DNA of 64,000 nt from Polyangiaceae bacterium (GCA_025936045.1 JAICUB010000034.1:1-64000); one strand, 5' to 3'. Shown: positions 28,675-37,125, numbered from the stretch's first letter. Made by a program: numbers and translations. Notes: generated from the letters alone by a model not told the origin.

Positions 28675-31143
28675 GTGGCTAAGAAACAGCTCCTCTTGGT
28701 GGAACCGGACCCGCAGAGCCTGCGGGTACTCGAGGTCAGTCTCAAAAAGGCGGGGTTCAGCGTCACGACGGCGGGCGACGGGAGCGACGCGCTCACGAAG
28801 GTCGAGCTTTCGACGCCCGACCTGATCCTGAGCGACACGCGCCTGCCGCGGCTCGACGGTTACGAGCTCGTGCGACGCCTGAAGGAGCGCCACGAATACT
28901 CGGGGATTCCAGTGGTGTTTCTCACGGGGCAGCGCTCGATCGAAGACAAGATCCGGGGGCTCGAGCTCGGGGTGGAGGATTACCTCACCAAGCCCATCTT
29001 CGTGCGCGAGCTCATCGCGCGCGTGAACCTCCTGCTCGCGCGCCGCACGCACGACTCGATGGCGATGGCGACGGCGACGAACGTGCCCGTCAGCCGGCGC
29101 ACGCGCTTCAGCGGCTCGCTCGAGGACATGGGCGTCGTCGACCTGCTCCAGACCTTCGAGGTGAGCCGGAAGAGCGGCGTCGCCCGCGTTTCCGACGGCC
29201 GCCGCGAAGCGAAGGTTTACTTCCGCGACGGCAAGGTGGTCGACGCCGAGCTCGGGCGCCTGCGCGGCGAAGAGGCCGTCTATCGCGCACTGATTCTGAA
29301 CTCGGGAGATTTCGAGGTCGAGTTCTGTCCAGTGCAGAACGAAGACATCATCCCGACCTCGACGCAGGGCCTCTTGATGGAGGGCATGCGCCGTGTCGAC
29401 GAGTGGGGCCGGCAGCTCGAGCAGCTCCCCGCGCTCGACACGATCTTCGAGGTCGACCACGAGCAACTCGTCGAACGTTTGAACGAGGTGCCCGACGAGC
29501 TCAACGCGATTTTGCGGCTATTCGACGGGCGCCGCACGCTGCTCGACGTGATCGACGAATCGCCGTTCGAGGATCTGTCGACGCTCTCCACCGTGTCGAA
29601 GCTCTTCTTCGAAGGGCTCTTGGTGGTTTCGCAGCGCGTGCCGGAAGAAGACGTCGTGCCCTCGTCCGAGGTCGAGCTCAGCATGCGGCCGGAGCGGAAC
29701 TCCGACGAGGTGGTGCCGGATTCGGTCGCGCGCTCGCCGAGCGAGCTGCCGCGTTCGGGCGGCGAGCCTCAACGTTCGGTGCCGGAGCTCGCGTCCGCGG
29801 CGGGCTCGTGGCGTCCGTCCGCGCCGCCGCTCGAGCCGTTCGCGCCGAGTGAGGCGTACGTCGCTCAAGTGTCGCCGGGTACCGCCGCGAGCGAACCGCG
29901 CGAGCGCTCGACGCGGCCGCGCGTCGTCCCCGCGCTCGAAGAGCCGACGAGCGCCGCGCCCGAAGCGCGCGCAGAGGCTCCGGTCGTGCGCCCGCGAACG
30001 CAATTCGGGCTCGGCGCGATCGAGGCGACGGCTCCGCTCGAGGGCCTGAGCCATACCGTGAACACGACGCGCGAAACGCCCGAAGCGCGTGCCGAGCCTA
30101 CGAGCTTCGGTGAAGGCAAGGTGATCCCGTTCCCTGCCCAGCGTCGCGACGAGGACGCGCCGGAGACGCCTCAGGAGCCGCCGCAGCCCGCCGCGCGTGA
30201 AGCGGAGCCGACGCCGCACGCTCCGAGTGAGCTCCGCCCGACGGCGCGCGAGCCGAGCGCTCCGCGCTCGAGCGGTCCGGGGGGCACGCAGCGCCTCGAT
30301 CTCACGCCGGTGCCGAGCCCGGTGACCACGCCGCCGTCGCAGACGACGCCGCTCGGCGCCATCACGGCGACGTTCGGTAGCGTCGGCGTGCCCTCCACGA
30401 AGCCAGCCACGACTTCGCACAGCGAGCCGCCTCCGCCGTCGTCGAGCCGCTCGCGCGACGCGGCGGTCGCGCGCGGCTTCGAGCCCCCGATCGCGCGCGT
30501 GTCGGAGGATCATTTCTTCAAGGTCGGCGACGCCGGCGAATACGAAGGCGGCCCCTCGCATCGCCCGCCGCCCATCGAGCTCGAAGAGGAGCACGAAGCA
30601 GAGCTTCATCGTTCGATCCGCGTCCGCACGCCCGAGCAGGAGCAGCGGCGCGCTCAGTTCATCCGCTGGGTCGTCGCCGCGATGGGGTTCGGCGTCGCGG
30701 TGTTCCTCATGGGCATCGTGCTGCGCGTCGTCGTTCCCGCGCCGAAGGAGGACACGTCGAAGCTCGCGCACCCGGTGCCACCGCCCGTGACGGCCGAGCC
30801 AGAGCCCGTCGTGACCGAGCCGGCTACCGCCGCCATCGTGCCGCCGCCTCCGGCGACGGTCGAAGCCCCCGTAGCACCGGCAGCGCCCGAGCCGCCGCCC
30901 GCCGCGATCACGCCGCCTGCGCCTGCACCCAAGCCCGCGACCGGGTCGGCGGTGAAGCCTCCTGCGCCGAAGCCCTTGCCGGCCGCCCCCGCCGTCGCGA
31001 AAGTGAAGCCGTCGCTGCCCGCCGTGGCCCCTCCTGCGCCGCCGAAACATCTCGAAGCGAAGAGTAAACCCGTCAAATCTCCGGCCGCTTCGACGACGGC
31101 CGCAACGGCGCCCGCGGGCACCGCGTCGTTCCCGGTCGACTGA
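28675..31143 (+). CDS. Response-regulator/PATAN (DUF4388) protein with a transmembrane helix and Pro/Ala-rich tail
   Basis: The 822-aa protein begins at a GTG. Residues 5-122 are a CheY-like receiver with the phosphoacceptor D54 (LILSDTRLP) and conserved Lys (YLTKPIF). Residues about 140-240 are a PATAN domain (GSLEDMGVVDLLQTFEVSRK, VYFRDGKVVDAELG), followed by a helical region (about 250-330) common to these proteins. Then come about 330 residues of low-complexity linker, a single transmembrane helix at about 663-685, and a Pro/Ala-rich periplasmic end. There is no DNA-binding or enzymatic output, so signalling would be by protein interaction. A receiver-PATAN head tied to the membrane at its far C-end is unusual. 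Confidence 0.88.
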   Translation: MAKKQLLLVEPDPQSLRVLEVSLKKAGFSVTTAGDGSDALTKVELSTPDLILSDTRLPRLDGYELVRRLKERHEYSGIPVVFLTGQRSIEDKIRGLELGVEDYLTKPIFVRELIARVNLLLARRTHDSMAMATATNVPVSRRTRFSGSLEDMGVVDLLQTFEVSRKSGVARVSDGRREAKVYFRDGKVVDAELGRLRGEEAVYRALILNSGDFEVEFCPVQNEDIIPTSTQGLLMEGMRRVDEWGRQLEQLPALDTIFEVDHEQLVERLNEVPDELNAILRLFDGRRTLLDVIDESPFEDLSTLSTVSKLFFEGLLVVSQRVPEEDVVPSSEVELSMRPERNSDEVVPDSVARSPSELPRSGGEPQRSVPELASAAGSWRPSAPPLEPFAPSEAYVAQVSPGTAASEPRERSTRPRVVPALEEPTSAAPEARAEAPVVRPRTQFGLGAIEATAPLEGLSHTVNTTRETPEARAEPTSFGEGKVIPFPAQRRDEDAPETPQEPPQPAAREAEPTPHAPSELRPTAREPSAPRSSGPGGTQRLDLTPVPSPVTTPPSQTTPLGAITATFGSVGVPSTKPATTSHSEPPPPSSSRSRDAAVARGFEPPIARVSEDHFFKVGDAGEYEGGPSHRPPPIELEEEHEAELHRSIRVRTPEQEQRRAQFIRWVVAAMGFGVAVFLMGIVLRVVVPAPKEDTSKLAHPVPPPVTAEPEPVVTEPATAAIVPPPPATVEAPVAPAAPEPPPAAITPPAPAPKPATGSAVKPPAPKPLPAAPAVAKVKPSLPAVAPPAPPKHLEAKSKPVKSPAASTTAATAPAGTASFPVD

Positions 31144-31153
31144 GCGCAGAGCG

Positions 31154-31405
31154 TTACGGCGCGACGGCGAACGCGGTCATCGGCTCGCTGTCGGGCACGC
31201 GGCGGGTGAGACCCGAAGCGGCGAACGGCGGCGCGAGTCGCGCGACGTGACGAGCGTGGTGCGCGCGCGCAGCGACGAGCGGGCGTTCGACGGGGGCGCT
31301 GCGAGCAAAGCTGCTCGGCGCGCTCGGCGCGCGGCCGGTGGCGGGGAGAACGGCCGGTGAACAGCCGCAGGCGAGCGCGACGACGCAAAGGCTCCGCTTC
31401 AGCAT
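31154..31405 (-). CDS. Small putative lipoprotein (83 aa)
   Basis: From the ATG at 31405 the protein reads MLKRSLCVVALACGCSP, a compact lipoprotein signal with an ACGC lipobox, followed by about 65 mostly Ala/Arg/Pro residues with no domain. It lies 10 bp from the convergent PATAN gene. The signal is convincing; the rest is not, and it may be a short remnant. Confidence 0.45.
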   Translation of the reverse strand: MLKRSLCVVALACGCSPAVLPATGRAPSAPSSFARSAPVERPLVAARAHHARHVARLAPPFAASGLTRRVPDSEPMTAFAVAP

Positions 31406-31487
31406 GACGGCGAGGAGCCTAAGCGTGTCGCACAATGTAGGGAAAGTTCCGCGCGACGAGTTCCCGAGGCGCGCGCTTCGCTAAGTG

Positions 31488-32450
31488 TCAGCCGTCGCGC
31501 TGATCGTCGAGAAAGCGCAAGAGCACGTGGCCGAGCTCGCGTGGCCGCTCTTCCTGCGGCGCGTGACCCGCGTCGAGGAACTCGAGGCGCGAGTCCTTGA
31601 TCGAACGCGCGAGCCTTCGCGCCGTGCTCGCCGGGACGACGCGATCGGAGCTGCCCCACGCGACGAGCGTCGGCAGGCGCAGCCCGCTCGCGCGCGTCTC
31701 GAGCTGGCGCGTGTCGGTGAGTGCGCGCAGCGACTCGTGCGCGCTCGTGCGCGCGGCCGGCTCGTCGAACGCCGCGTAGTAAGCCGCGATCGCTTCCGGC
31801 GCGACGGCGCTCGGGCGCAGCACGAGCTGCTCGCGGAAAAAGGCGGAAAAGATGCGCCGGTTCCAGAGCTGTTTCAAGACGAAGCCCCCGACGCCGGGCA
31901 AGAGTCCGAGCCGCCCGTAGGCGCCGAGCCGCGGCGCTTCACAGAGCGCACCGACGAGCACGAGCTCGGAGACGAGCTCGGGATGGCGCGCGGCGAGCGT
32001 GATCGCGACGGCGCCGCCCAAGCAATGGCCGACGAGCGTCGCGCGCCCGAGCTCGAGCCCCGCGTACAAATCCGCGACGACCTCGGCGAACGAGTCGACC
32101 GCGTACGCGAAGCGACTCGGGTGCGGCTTCTCGCTCGCGCCGAAGCCGGGCAGATCGGGCGTGACCACGCGGTAGCGCTCGACGAGCGTCTGGCGCACGC
32201 CGTTCCAGGTCGTGTTGTCCAGAAACAAGCCGTGCAGGAGCAAGAGCGTCGGACCCGAGCCGGACTCCGCGACTCGCACGCGGACACCGCCCGCCGTCAC
32301 GTCGCGATAGACGACCTCCGACACCTGCGGGAGCCTAGGGCCATAACCCCGAGTGAGAAAGAGGTGGCGGATTGCCCCGCGCGTCCGGGCGGCCGTCCGC
32401 GGCGGGAGCCATGGACGGCAAAAGAGCTCCATGGACAAGCTGTCAGACAT
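31488..32450 (-). CDS. Alpha/beta hydrolase with a cysteine at the nucleophile position
   Basis: The 320-aa protein has the classical alpha/beta hydrolase order: oxyanion segment LLLLHGLF (about residues 69-76), PDLPGFGASEKP, nucleophile elbow VGHCLGG with Cys143 in place of the usual Ser, acid Asp269 in WGSSDRVVP, and His296 in DAGHAPQEERP. A lid of helices lies at about 170-245. Cys nucleophiles at this position are known in dienelactone hydrolases and PHA synthases, so the enzyme may act as a thioester/lactone hydrolase or acyltransferase; the substrate is unknown. The start at 32450 is tentative because no clear ribosome site is seen. It is divergent from the MerR-type gene. Confidence 0.85.
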   Translation of the reverse strand: MSDSLSMELFCRPWLPPRTAARTRGAIRHLFLTRGYGPRLPQVSEVVYRDVTAGGVRVRVAESGSGPTLLLLHGLFLDNTTWNGVRQTLVERYRVVTPDLPGFGASEKPHPSRFAYAVDSFAEVVADLYAGLELGRATLVGHCLGGAVAITLAARHPELVSELVLVGALCEAPRLGAYGRLGLLPGVGGFVLKQLWNRRIFSAFFREQLVLRPSAVAPEAIAAYYAAFDEPAARTSAHESLRALTDTRQLETRASGLRLPTLVAWGSSDRVVPASTARRLARSIKDSRLEFLDAGHAPQEERPRELGHVLLRFLDDQRDG

Positions 32451-32533
32451 GACGAACAATGTCCGAGCCGACTGCGCCCGCAGCGTCCATGGAGCTCGCG
32501 CGGAAATAGTGCAAATTTTCCGCCGCGTGCGCT

Positions 32534-32567
32534 TTGGTCGTTCCACTGAGTGGAATATATTCCCACT
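32534..32567 (+). promoter_or_regulatory. Promoter with operator-like inverted repeats ahead of the MerR-type gene
   Basis: A promoter can be read as TTGGTC (32534-32539), a 16-bp spacer, and TATATT (32556-32561). The spacer holds a perfect inverted repeat TTCCAC-TGA-GTGGAA (32541-32555). A second, imperfect one (GTGGAATATATTCCCAC, 32550-32566) overlaps the -10 box. The AT-rich boxes stand out in the GC-rich surroundings. This is a good candidate for autoregulation by the MerR-type product. Confidence 0.6.
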
Positions 32568-32620
32568 CGCCTCGGAGCCCCGGACGGGTCGCGCGAGGGC
32601 AGGGCAGTTACCCAGTGACC

Positions 32621-33127
32621 ATGGACGAACGAACCTTGAGCGCAATCGAGCGGCAGAGCCCCGGCGGGCTCACCTCCGCCGAGATCCTCGATTTGTTCGC
32701 CCGCCACGGTCTGGCCCTGAGTGAGGCGACGCTGCGCAAGTACGTGCAGCTCGGGCTCCTGCCCCGCAGCGTGCGCGTGGGACGCAAGGGCAAGCATCAG
32801 GGCTCGCAGGGCATCTATCCCGTCAGCGTGGTGCGCCAGATCGTCAGCATCAAGCGCATGATGGCCGAGGACATGACGATCGAGCGCATCGCGCGCGAGT
32901 TCTTGTTCATTCGCAACGACGTCGCGGAGCTCGAGCGCACGCTGAGTGAGATCTTCACGAAGCTCGAAGACGTCTTGCGCGAAAAGAAAAGCGATCGGGG
33001 GGCGCAAGCCGTGCAGCGCGACGTCGTCGCCGCGCGCGCGCAAAGCAGGGATCTGGTGGCCCGTCTCGAGGCCATCGAAACGAAGCTAGGAGCAGGAACG
33101 AAGATGGAAAAACTCACGGCTTCCTGA
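32621..33127 (+). CDS. MerR-like transcriptional regulator with coiled-coil tail
   Basis: The 168-aa protein has an N-terminal winged-helix DNA-binding domain (about residues 15-80: TSAEILDLFARHGLALSEATLRKYVQLGLLP, a basic wing KGKHQGSQGIYP, then VVRQIVSIKRMMAEDMTIERIA). A long amphipathic coiled coil (about 95-160) probably drives dimerisation. There are no effector-binding or metal-binding residues as in classical MerR proteins. The start at 32621 follows an AGGGCAG segment. It sits 53 bp after the predicted +1 of the operator-bearing promoter and is followed by the sigma-region-4 gene. Confidence 0.8.
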   Translation: MDERTLSAIERQSPGGLTSAEILDLFARHGLALSEATLRKYVQLGLLPRSVRVGRKGKHQGSQGIYPVSVVRQIVSIKRMMAEDMTIERIAREFLFIRNDVAELERTLSEIFTKLEDVLREKKSDRGAQAVQRDVVAARAQSRDLVARLEAIETKLGAGTKMEKLTAS

Positions 33128-33354
33128 GAGCGAACGCTTTCGGAAGTCGGGGTCGCGCCCAACGAGCGACCCGGTTCGAGCCCGAATCCCCACGAAAACC
33201 CCGGAAAATCGCGCAGACGGCGGGCCCGTCGGCGGGCGAGGCGGGTGTGAGGGACGAGGTGACGAACGAGACGAGCCTCTCGTGCAGCGGTGGACTGTCC
33301 GCTGTCCGGAGAGCTCGAACGGGCAGGTACGGGTTTTCACTCGGAGGCAGTCCC

Positions 33355-34053
33355 ATGAACGACGACAAGCGCGACATCACGCTCGAGCCGGCACTCGCCG
33401 GTCCGGCACTCGAGACCGAGGGCGCGACCGCTCTCGACGCCGAGCCCATCACGCGCGAGCAACGCCGCTCGCGGCGCAAGCGCGAGGTGCGCGCGCGCAC
33501 CATCAGCGTCAAGCGCATGACCAAGCGCGAGCTCGAGATCGGGCGCTTGCTCTATCCCGAGAACGACTACGAGAAGCCGCGCAAGCGCGAGGAGTGCCTG
33601 GACGGCCCGCGCCCGTGCCCTTACGTCTCCTGCAAGCACCACCTCTACGTCGACGTGTCGGCGCGAACCGGCGCGATCAAGCTGAATTTCCCCGATCTCG
33701 AGGTGTGGGACCTCGGCGAGTCGTGCGCGCTCGACGTGGCCGACCGCGGCGGGACGACGCTCGAAGACGTGGGCGCGATCATGAACCTCACGCGTGAACG
33801 CATCCGTCAGGTCGAGGTGAAAGCGCTCGCGAAGCTCGAGGCCCTGCGCGACATGTCGCACCTCCGCGACTACGTCGACGAGGGTCCGGTCGGCAAGCGC
33901 CGCCTGCCGCGTCTCTCGAAGCAGGACCTCAAGGGTCCCGGTTACCGCGAGGTGGAGGAAGAAGAGGAGGACGGCGACGAGGCGCTCGATCGCGCCGACG
34001 CGCTCGAGGCGGGCGAGGTCGAGGTGCTCGAAGAAACGCAGCTCGACGCGTGA
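33355..34053 (+). CDS. Sigma-region-4-like DNA-binding protein without other sigma domains
   Basis: The 232-aa protein is translated from an ATG with ribosome site CGGAGGCAG (33342-33350). A basic N-terminus is followed by a four-cysteine segment (C81, C88, C93, C124) that could bind a metal. A sigma-70 region 4.2-like helix-turn-helix follows at about residues 134-162 (TTLEDVGAIMNLTRERIRQVE). The acidic C-tail carries Glu/Asp runs. Regions 1-3 of sigma factors are absent, so it cannot melt promoters by itself; it may act as a repressor, an anti-pause or accessory factor, or recognise -35-like DNA. Proteins of this kind recur in myxobacteria. Its role is not known to me. Confidence 0.75.
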   Translation: MNDDKRDITLEPALAGPALETEGATALDAEPITREQRRSRRKREVRARTISVKRMTKRELEIGRLLYPENDYEKPRKREECLDGPRPCPYVSCKHHLYVDVSARTGAIKLNFPDLEVWDLGESCALDVADRGGTTLEDVGAIMNLTRERIRQVEVKALAKLEALRDMSHLRDYVDEGPVGKRRLPRLSKQDLKGPGYREVEEEEEDGDEALDRADALEAGEVEVLEETQLDA

Positions 34054-34093
34054 GCTTCAGCGGCGCGCGCTTCGTCGAGGCCGGCTTCCGGGA

Positions 34094-35167
34094 CTAGCCG
34101 CGGAGCTCGCGGAGCGCGCGCAAAAAATTGCGGCCGAGCGTCTTTTGGACGGCCTCGGGACGCCAGCCGCGCCTGAGCATGCAGTCGACGAGCCTCGGTA
34201 GTTCGAGGCACGTCGGCATGTCGCGAGGGGTGACGATGAAGCCGTCCCAGTCGCTGCCGAGCGCCGGAAAGTCGTCGCCGAGCGTGTCGCGCACGTGCTC
34301 GAGGTGCCGCACGATCGTCTCGACGCGGCCGCGGAACGTCGGATCCCCGAGGTACGCCGAGTGGAAGATGACGCCCACGACGCCGCCCGTCTTCGCGACC
34401 GCGCGGAGCTGCGCGTCGTCGAGGTTGCGCCAGTGGCGATGCACGCCGTTCACGCCCGTGTGCGAGACGATCACGGGCAGCGTCCGGTCGTGGGCTTCGA
34501 GTGCGTCCCAGAAGGTGCGCGGGCTCGCGTGCGCGAGATCCACGAAGATGCGCGCCTCGTCGAGCTTGTGCACCAGGTCGCGGCCGCGCCTGCTCAAGCC
34601 TTGGTCGCCGAGCGGCATGAAGGGCGCGCTCGCGACGCCGAGCTCCGAGTGCGTGAGGTGCATCAGCGTGACGAGCAGCAGAAAGCCGCGCTCGAGCGCG
34701 TCGAGCGCGCTCAAATCGTGCTCGAACGCGTTGCCGCCCTGAATACCGACGAACGCCGCGTGGCGGCCGGCTGCGCGCGCGGCGCGATAATCGGCGGCCG
34801 TGCGCACCAGCGTGACGCGCTCCGGAGCGCTCATGAGGAGGGCACGCAGCGCCGTCACGTTGTCGTGGAACGCGCGCACGCGATCGGCGGGCTCGCGCAG
34901 CGGATTCGTGGTGACGATCCAGACGGCGCCGTCGATCGCCGCTTCGCGCAGGCGCGGTAAGTCGGCGTGCCCGAGCGCGACCCCGGGCAAGAGTGGGAGC
35001 GAGCGCTGGCGCTCGAGCGGATTGCGCCCGAACAGGCGCCGCCAAATGAAGGAGTCGACGTGCAGATCGATCACGTCGCTCTCGAGCTCGAGCTCGACGG
35101 CCTCGCGCGAGACCCCGAGCGCGCGCGCCCAGGCGACGGGATCAGCGCGGTGATCGAGCTCGAGCAT
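34094..35167 (-). CDS. Peptidase M19 (membrane dipeptidase-like), variant metal site
   Basis: The 357-aa protein follows the renal dipeptidase fold: metal ligands H36 and D38 in DLHVDSF, H213 in DLAHAS, H236 in SHTG, the RNLDD segment and the GSDWDG motif near 310. The expected bridging glutamate in the GxEGGH motif is glutamine here (GIQGGNAFE, Q143) and the following His is Asn (N146). Without the bridging Glu the binuclear zinc site may be weakened or changed, so activity is uncertain. There is no signal peptide. It is convergent with the sigma-like gene and ends the minus-strand run parA - RHH - M19, 18 bp after the RHH gene. Confidence 0.88.
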   Translation of the reverse strand: MLELDHRADPVAWARALGVSREAVELELESDVIDLHVDSFIWRRLFGRNPLERQRSLPLLPGVALGHADLPRLREAAIDGAVWIVTTNPLREPADRVRAFHDNVTALRALLMSAPERVTLVRTAADYRAARAAGRHAAFVGIQGGNAFEHDLSALDALERGFLLLVTLMHLTHSELGVASAPFMPLGDQGLSRRGRDLVHKLDEARIFVDLAHASPRTFWDALEAHDRTLPVIVSHTGVNGVHRHWRNLDDAQLRAVAKTGGVVGVIFHSAYLGDPTFRGRVETIVRHLEHVRDTLGDDFPALGSDWDGFIVTPRDMPTCLELPRLVDCMLRRGWRPEAVQKTLGRNFLRALRELRG

Positions 35168-35185
35168 GAGCCCCCGCAGGCGGGC

Positions 35186-35494
35186 TCAGAGGCCCTTGGG
35201 CACGTCGTCGAGCTTCACGGAGCCGAGCGCGTAACGAATCAGCGCGCTGCGGTTCGCTTTCGTGAGGCCGCGCGTCTTCAGGGTCTGCACCATTTCGTCG
35301 AGCCGCTCGAGGTCGTCCGTGTACATCGAGATGCAAATCACCTTGTAGTGCGTGGGGCGCTCGCCGGGCGTGCGGGGAGTGGCCGCGCGCTCGCCGGACT
35401 GCGGTGAGTAAAAACTGCCGCCGAGCACGCCGTCGATCTCGTCCCGATCGAGAACCCGGGCCGTGGCTTCGTGCAGATCGTCGCTCCTGTTCAT
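35186..35494 (-). CDS. Ribbon-helix-helix-type small protein, partner of ParA
   Basis: The 102-aa protein has a flexible N-terminus and then a ribbon-helix-helix-like unit at about residues 48-95 (HYKVICISMYTDDLERLDEMVQ, then LTKANRSALIRYALG). Its ATG overlaps the parA stop as ATGA, so the two are coupled. Small RHH proteins made together with a ParA usually bind the centromere site and stimulate the ATPase, as ParG or Omega proteins do on plasmids. This is the natural inference here, in place of a large ParB. Confidence 0.78.
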   Translation of the reverse strand: MNRSDDLHEATARVLDRDEIDGVLGGSFYSPQSGERAATPRTPGERPTHYKVICISMYTDDLERLDEMVQTLKTRGLTKANRSALIRYALGSVKLDDVPKGL

Positions 35495-36705
35495 GCTGTA
35501 CCTCTGGCTAGGGTGGTTGTCTCTTGACCGAGCACGCGATCGACCAGGCGCGCGTAGTCTTGCGCGGTGGGCGAGGTCGGAGCGTACTCGAACAATGTTT
35601 TGCCCTGCGACGGCGCTTCCTTCGCTTTGATCGCGAAGTGAACGGGGTCGAGGCAGGCGTCGCGGAACGTCTCGCGCAGCGTATCGAGCGACTCTTTGCA
35701 GAGCCGCGCGCGCGCGTCGTAGAGGGTCGGCAGCACGCCGAAGAGGTTCAGCTGGTGGCCGAGCAGGCGGTTAATCTGCTTGATCGTGCGTACCACCTGC
35801 TTCACGCCGAGCAGCGAGAGGTAATCGCAAGCGACGGGGCAGAGCACGGCGTCGGCGGCCACGAGCGCGTTCTGGTTCATGAGCGACAGGCTCGGCGAAC
35901 AATCGAGCACGACGAACTCGTACGCGTCGCGCACGCCGGTGAGCCGGCTCGCGAGGATGCGGTCGCGGTTGCGCTGGCCGGACAGGTAGAGCTCGGCGGC
36001 GGCGAGCGTCTCGTTCGCGGGTAAGAGGTCGAGCCCCGGTCGCGCGCTCACGACGGCGTCCTTGTACGGCAGGCCCATCACGAGCACGTGGTAGAGCGAG
36101 CGCTCCACCGTGATGCCCAGCGAGGCCGCGGCGTTACCCTGGCCGTCGGTGTCCACGAGCAGGACGCGTTTGCCGGCTCGCGCGAGCCCGGCCGCGAGGT
36201 GCACGGCCGTGGTCGTCTTCGCCGTCCCGCCCTTCTGATTGAAAACGGCGATGACACGCGGCCGTTTCGCCTGATTCGGCCGGATTTCGCCGGGCCGCGG
36301 CTTTTCCATGATGCCGCTCACCGGCGGCGGCGTGGGCGTCGTGCTCGCGCGCGCGGGGTCGGGCGTGAGCAGCGAGTCGTCGGGGAGGTAGCGTGGATCG
36401 AGCAGCTGACCGAGCCGCACGGCACGCACGCCCTCGAGCACCCGCGCGCGGCACTCGGGCTTGCACGCGTAGTGGCGCCGCCCGCCGGTGAACACGACCT
36501 GCGCCGCGAGCTCGACGATGAACGAGCTCGCGCAAGCGTCGCAAGCGACCTTGCCGTCCGCGTTCTCGCTGTGGCTCGCCTCGAGGCAGCGTTGCGTGCA
36601 AAAGTGGCGAGTACCGCCCTGTTCGGGCGCTCGCTCTTCCACTTGGTAACGAAAGCAGAGCTCGAACTCGGTCGCACAGACACTGCAGCGCACGGGGCCC
36701 GCCAT
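35491..36705 (-). CDS. ParA-family ATPase with two N-terminal zinc-ribbon units
   Basis: The 404-aa protein starts with two CxxC...CxxxC units (C7, C10, C36, C40 and C55, C58, C81, C85), each looking like a treble-clef or ribbon zinc site, then a Pro/Thr linker. The ParA/MinD ATPase begins at about residue 148: deviant Walker A KGGTAKTTT (about 158-166), VDTDGQGN as switch I, and VVLDCSPSLS as Walker B. ParA proteins pattern cargo on the nucleoid. The zinc N-terminus is unusual and may bind DNA or a cargo. No canonical ParB or smc neighbours are seen, so this is probably an orphan cargo-positioning or regulatory pair rather than the main chromosome partition locus. Confidence 0.88.
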   Translation of the reverse strand: MAGPVRCSVCATEFELCFRYQVEERAPEQGGTRHFCTQRCLEASHSENADGKVACDACASSFIVELAAQVVFTGGRRHYACKPECRARVLEGVRAVRLGQLLDPRYLPDDSLLTPDPARASTTPTPPPVSGIMEKPRPGEIRPNQAKRPRVIAVFNQKGGTAKTTTAVHLAAGLARAGKRVLLVDTDGQGNAAASLGITVERSLYHVLVMGLPYKDAVVSARPGLDLLPANETLAAAELYLSGQRNRDRILASRLTGVRDAYEFVVLDCSPSLSLMNQNALVAADAVLCPVACDYLSLLGVKQVVRTIKQINRLLGHQLNLFGVLPTLYDARARLCKESLDTLRETFRDACLDPVHFAIKAKEAPSQGKTLFEYAPTSPTAQDYARLVDRVLGQETTTLARGTA

Positions 36706-36906
36706 GCCCGTGAGTTATCGAAGCAGTTAGCCGTGGGCCAAAAAACGCGCGGAACTTTTGCGCGCGGACGGAGGAAAAGAACGGCGTCGGAGGTCGCAAA
36801 ACGGCAGCTGGAACAGCTCGAGAGCGCTTGAACCAAGCGGCATAACCGTTTGATAACATTGACTTTGCCGGCCTCGTCGGGCCGCCGGGTCGTGCGGCTC
36901 GACAAC

Positions 36907-36941
36907 CGATTTTTGAAATATGTATACATATCAAGAAATCG
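36907..36941. promoter_or_regulatory. Perfect 14-bp palindrome within a longer dyad
   Basis: ATATGTATACATAT (36918-36931) is a perfect palindrome. It is flanked by CGATTTTTGA on the left and TCAAGAAATCG on the right, which pair with one bulge. The extended dyad of 35 bp is very AT-rich for this genome and lies about 200 bp upstream of the parA start. It could be the binding site of the RHH protein or a centromere-like site. Confidence 0.5.
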
Positions 36942-37125
36942 AGTCTCGACGGCAGCGCCCGAAAGAGAGGTTTGGTTCCGCATGACGCCGTCAAGCGTCG
37001 CGTGCTGCCAGCAGGTCCGACCTGAGCGGCGGGGAACGGAGCCGCACGCCCGGAGATGGAGCGCCGAGTGGAACGGATCGAGGCGGAGACGAAGCAGTTC
37101 GCGACTGAGGTCGCCGACAAAAAAC

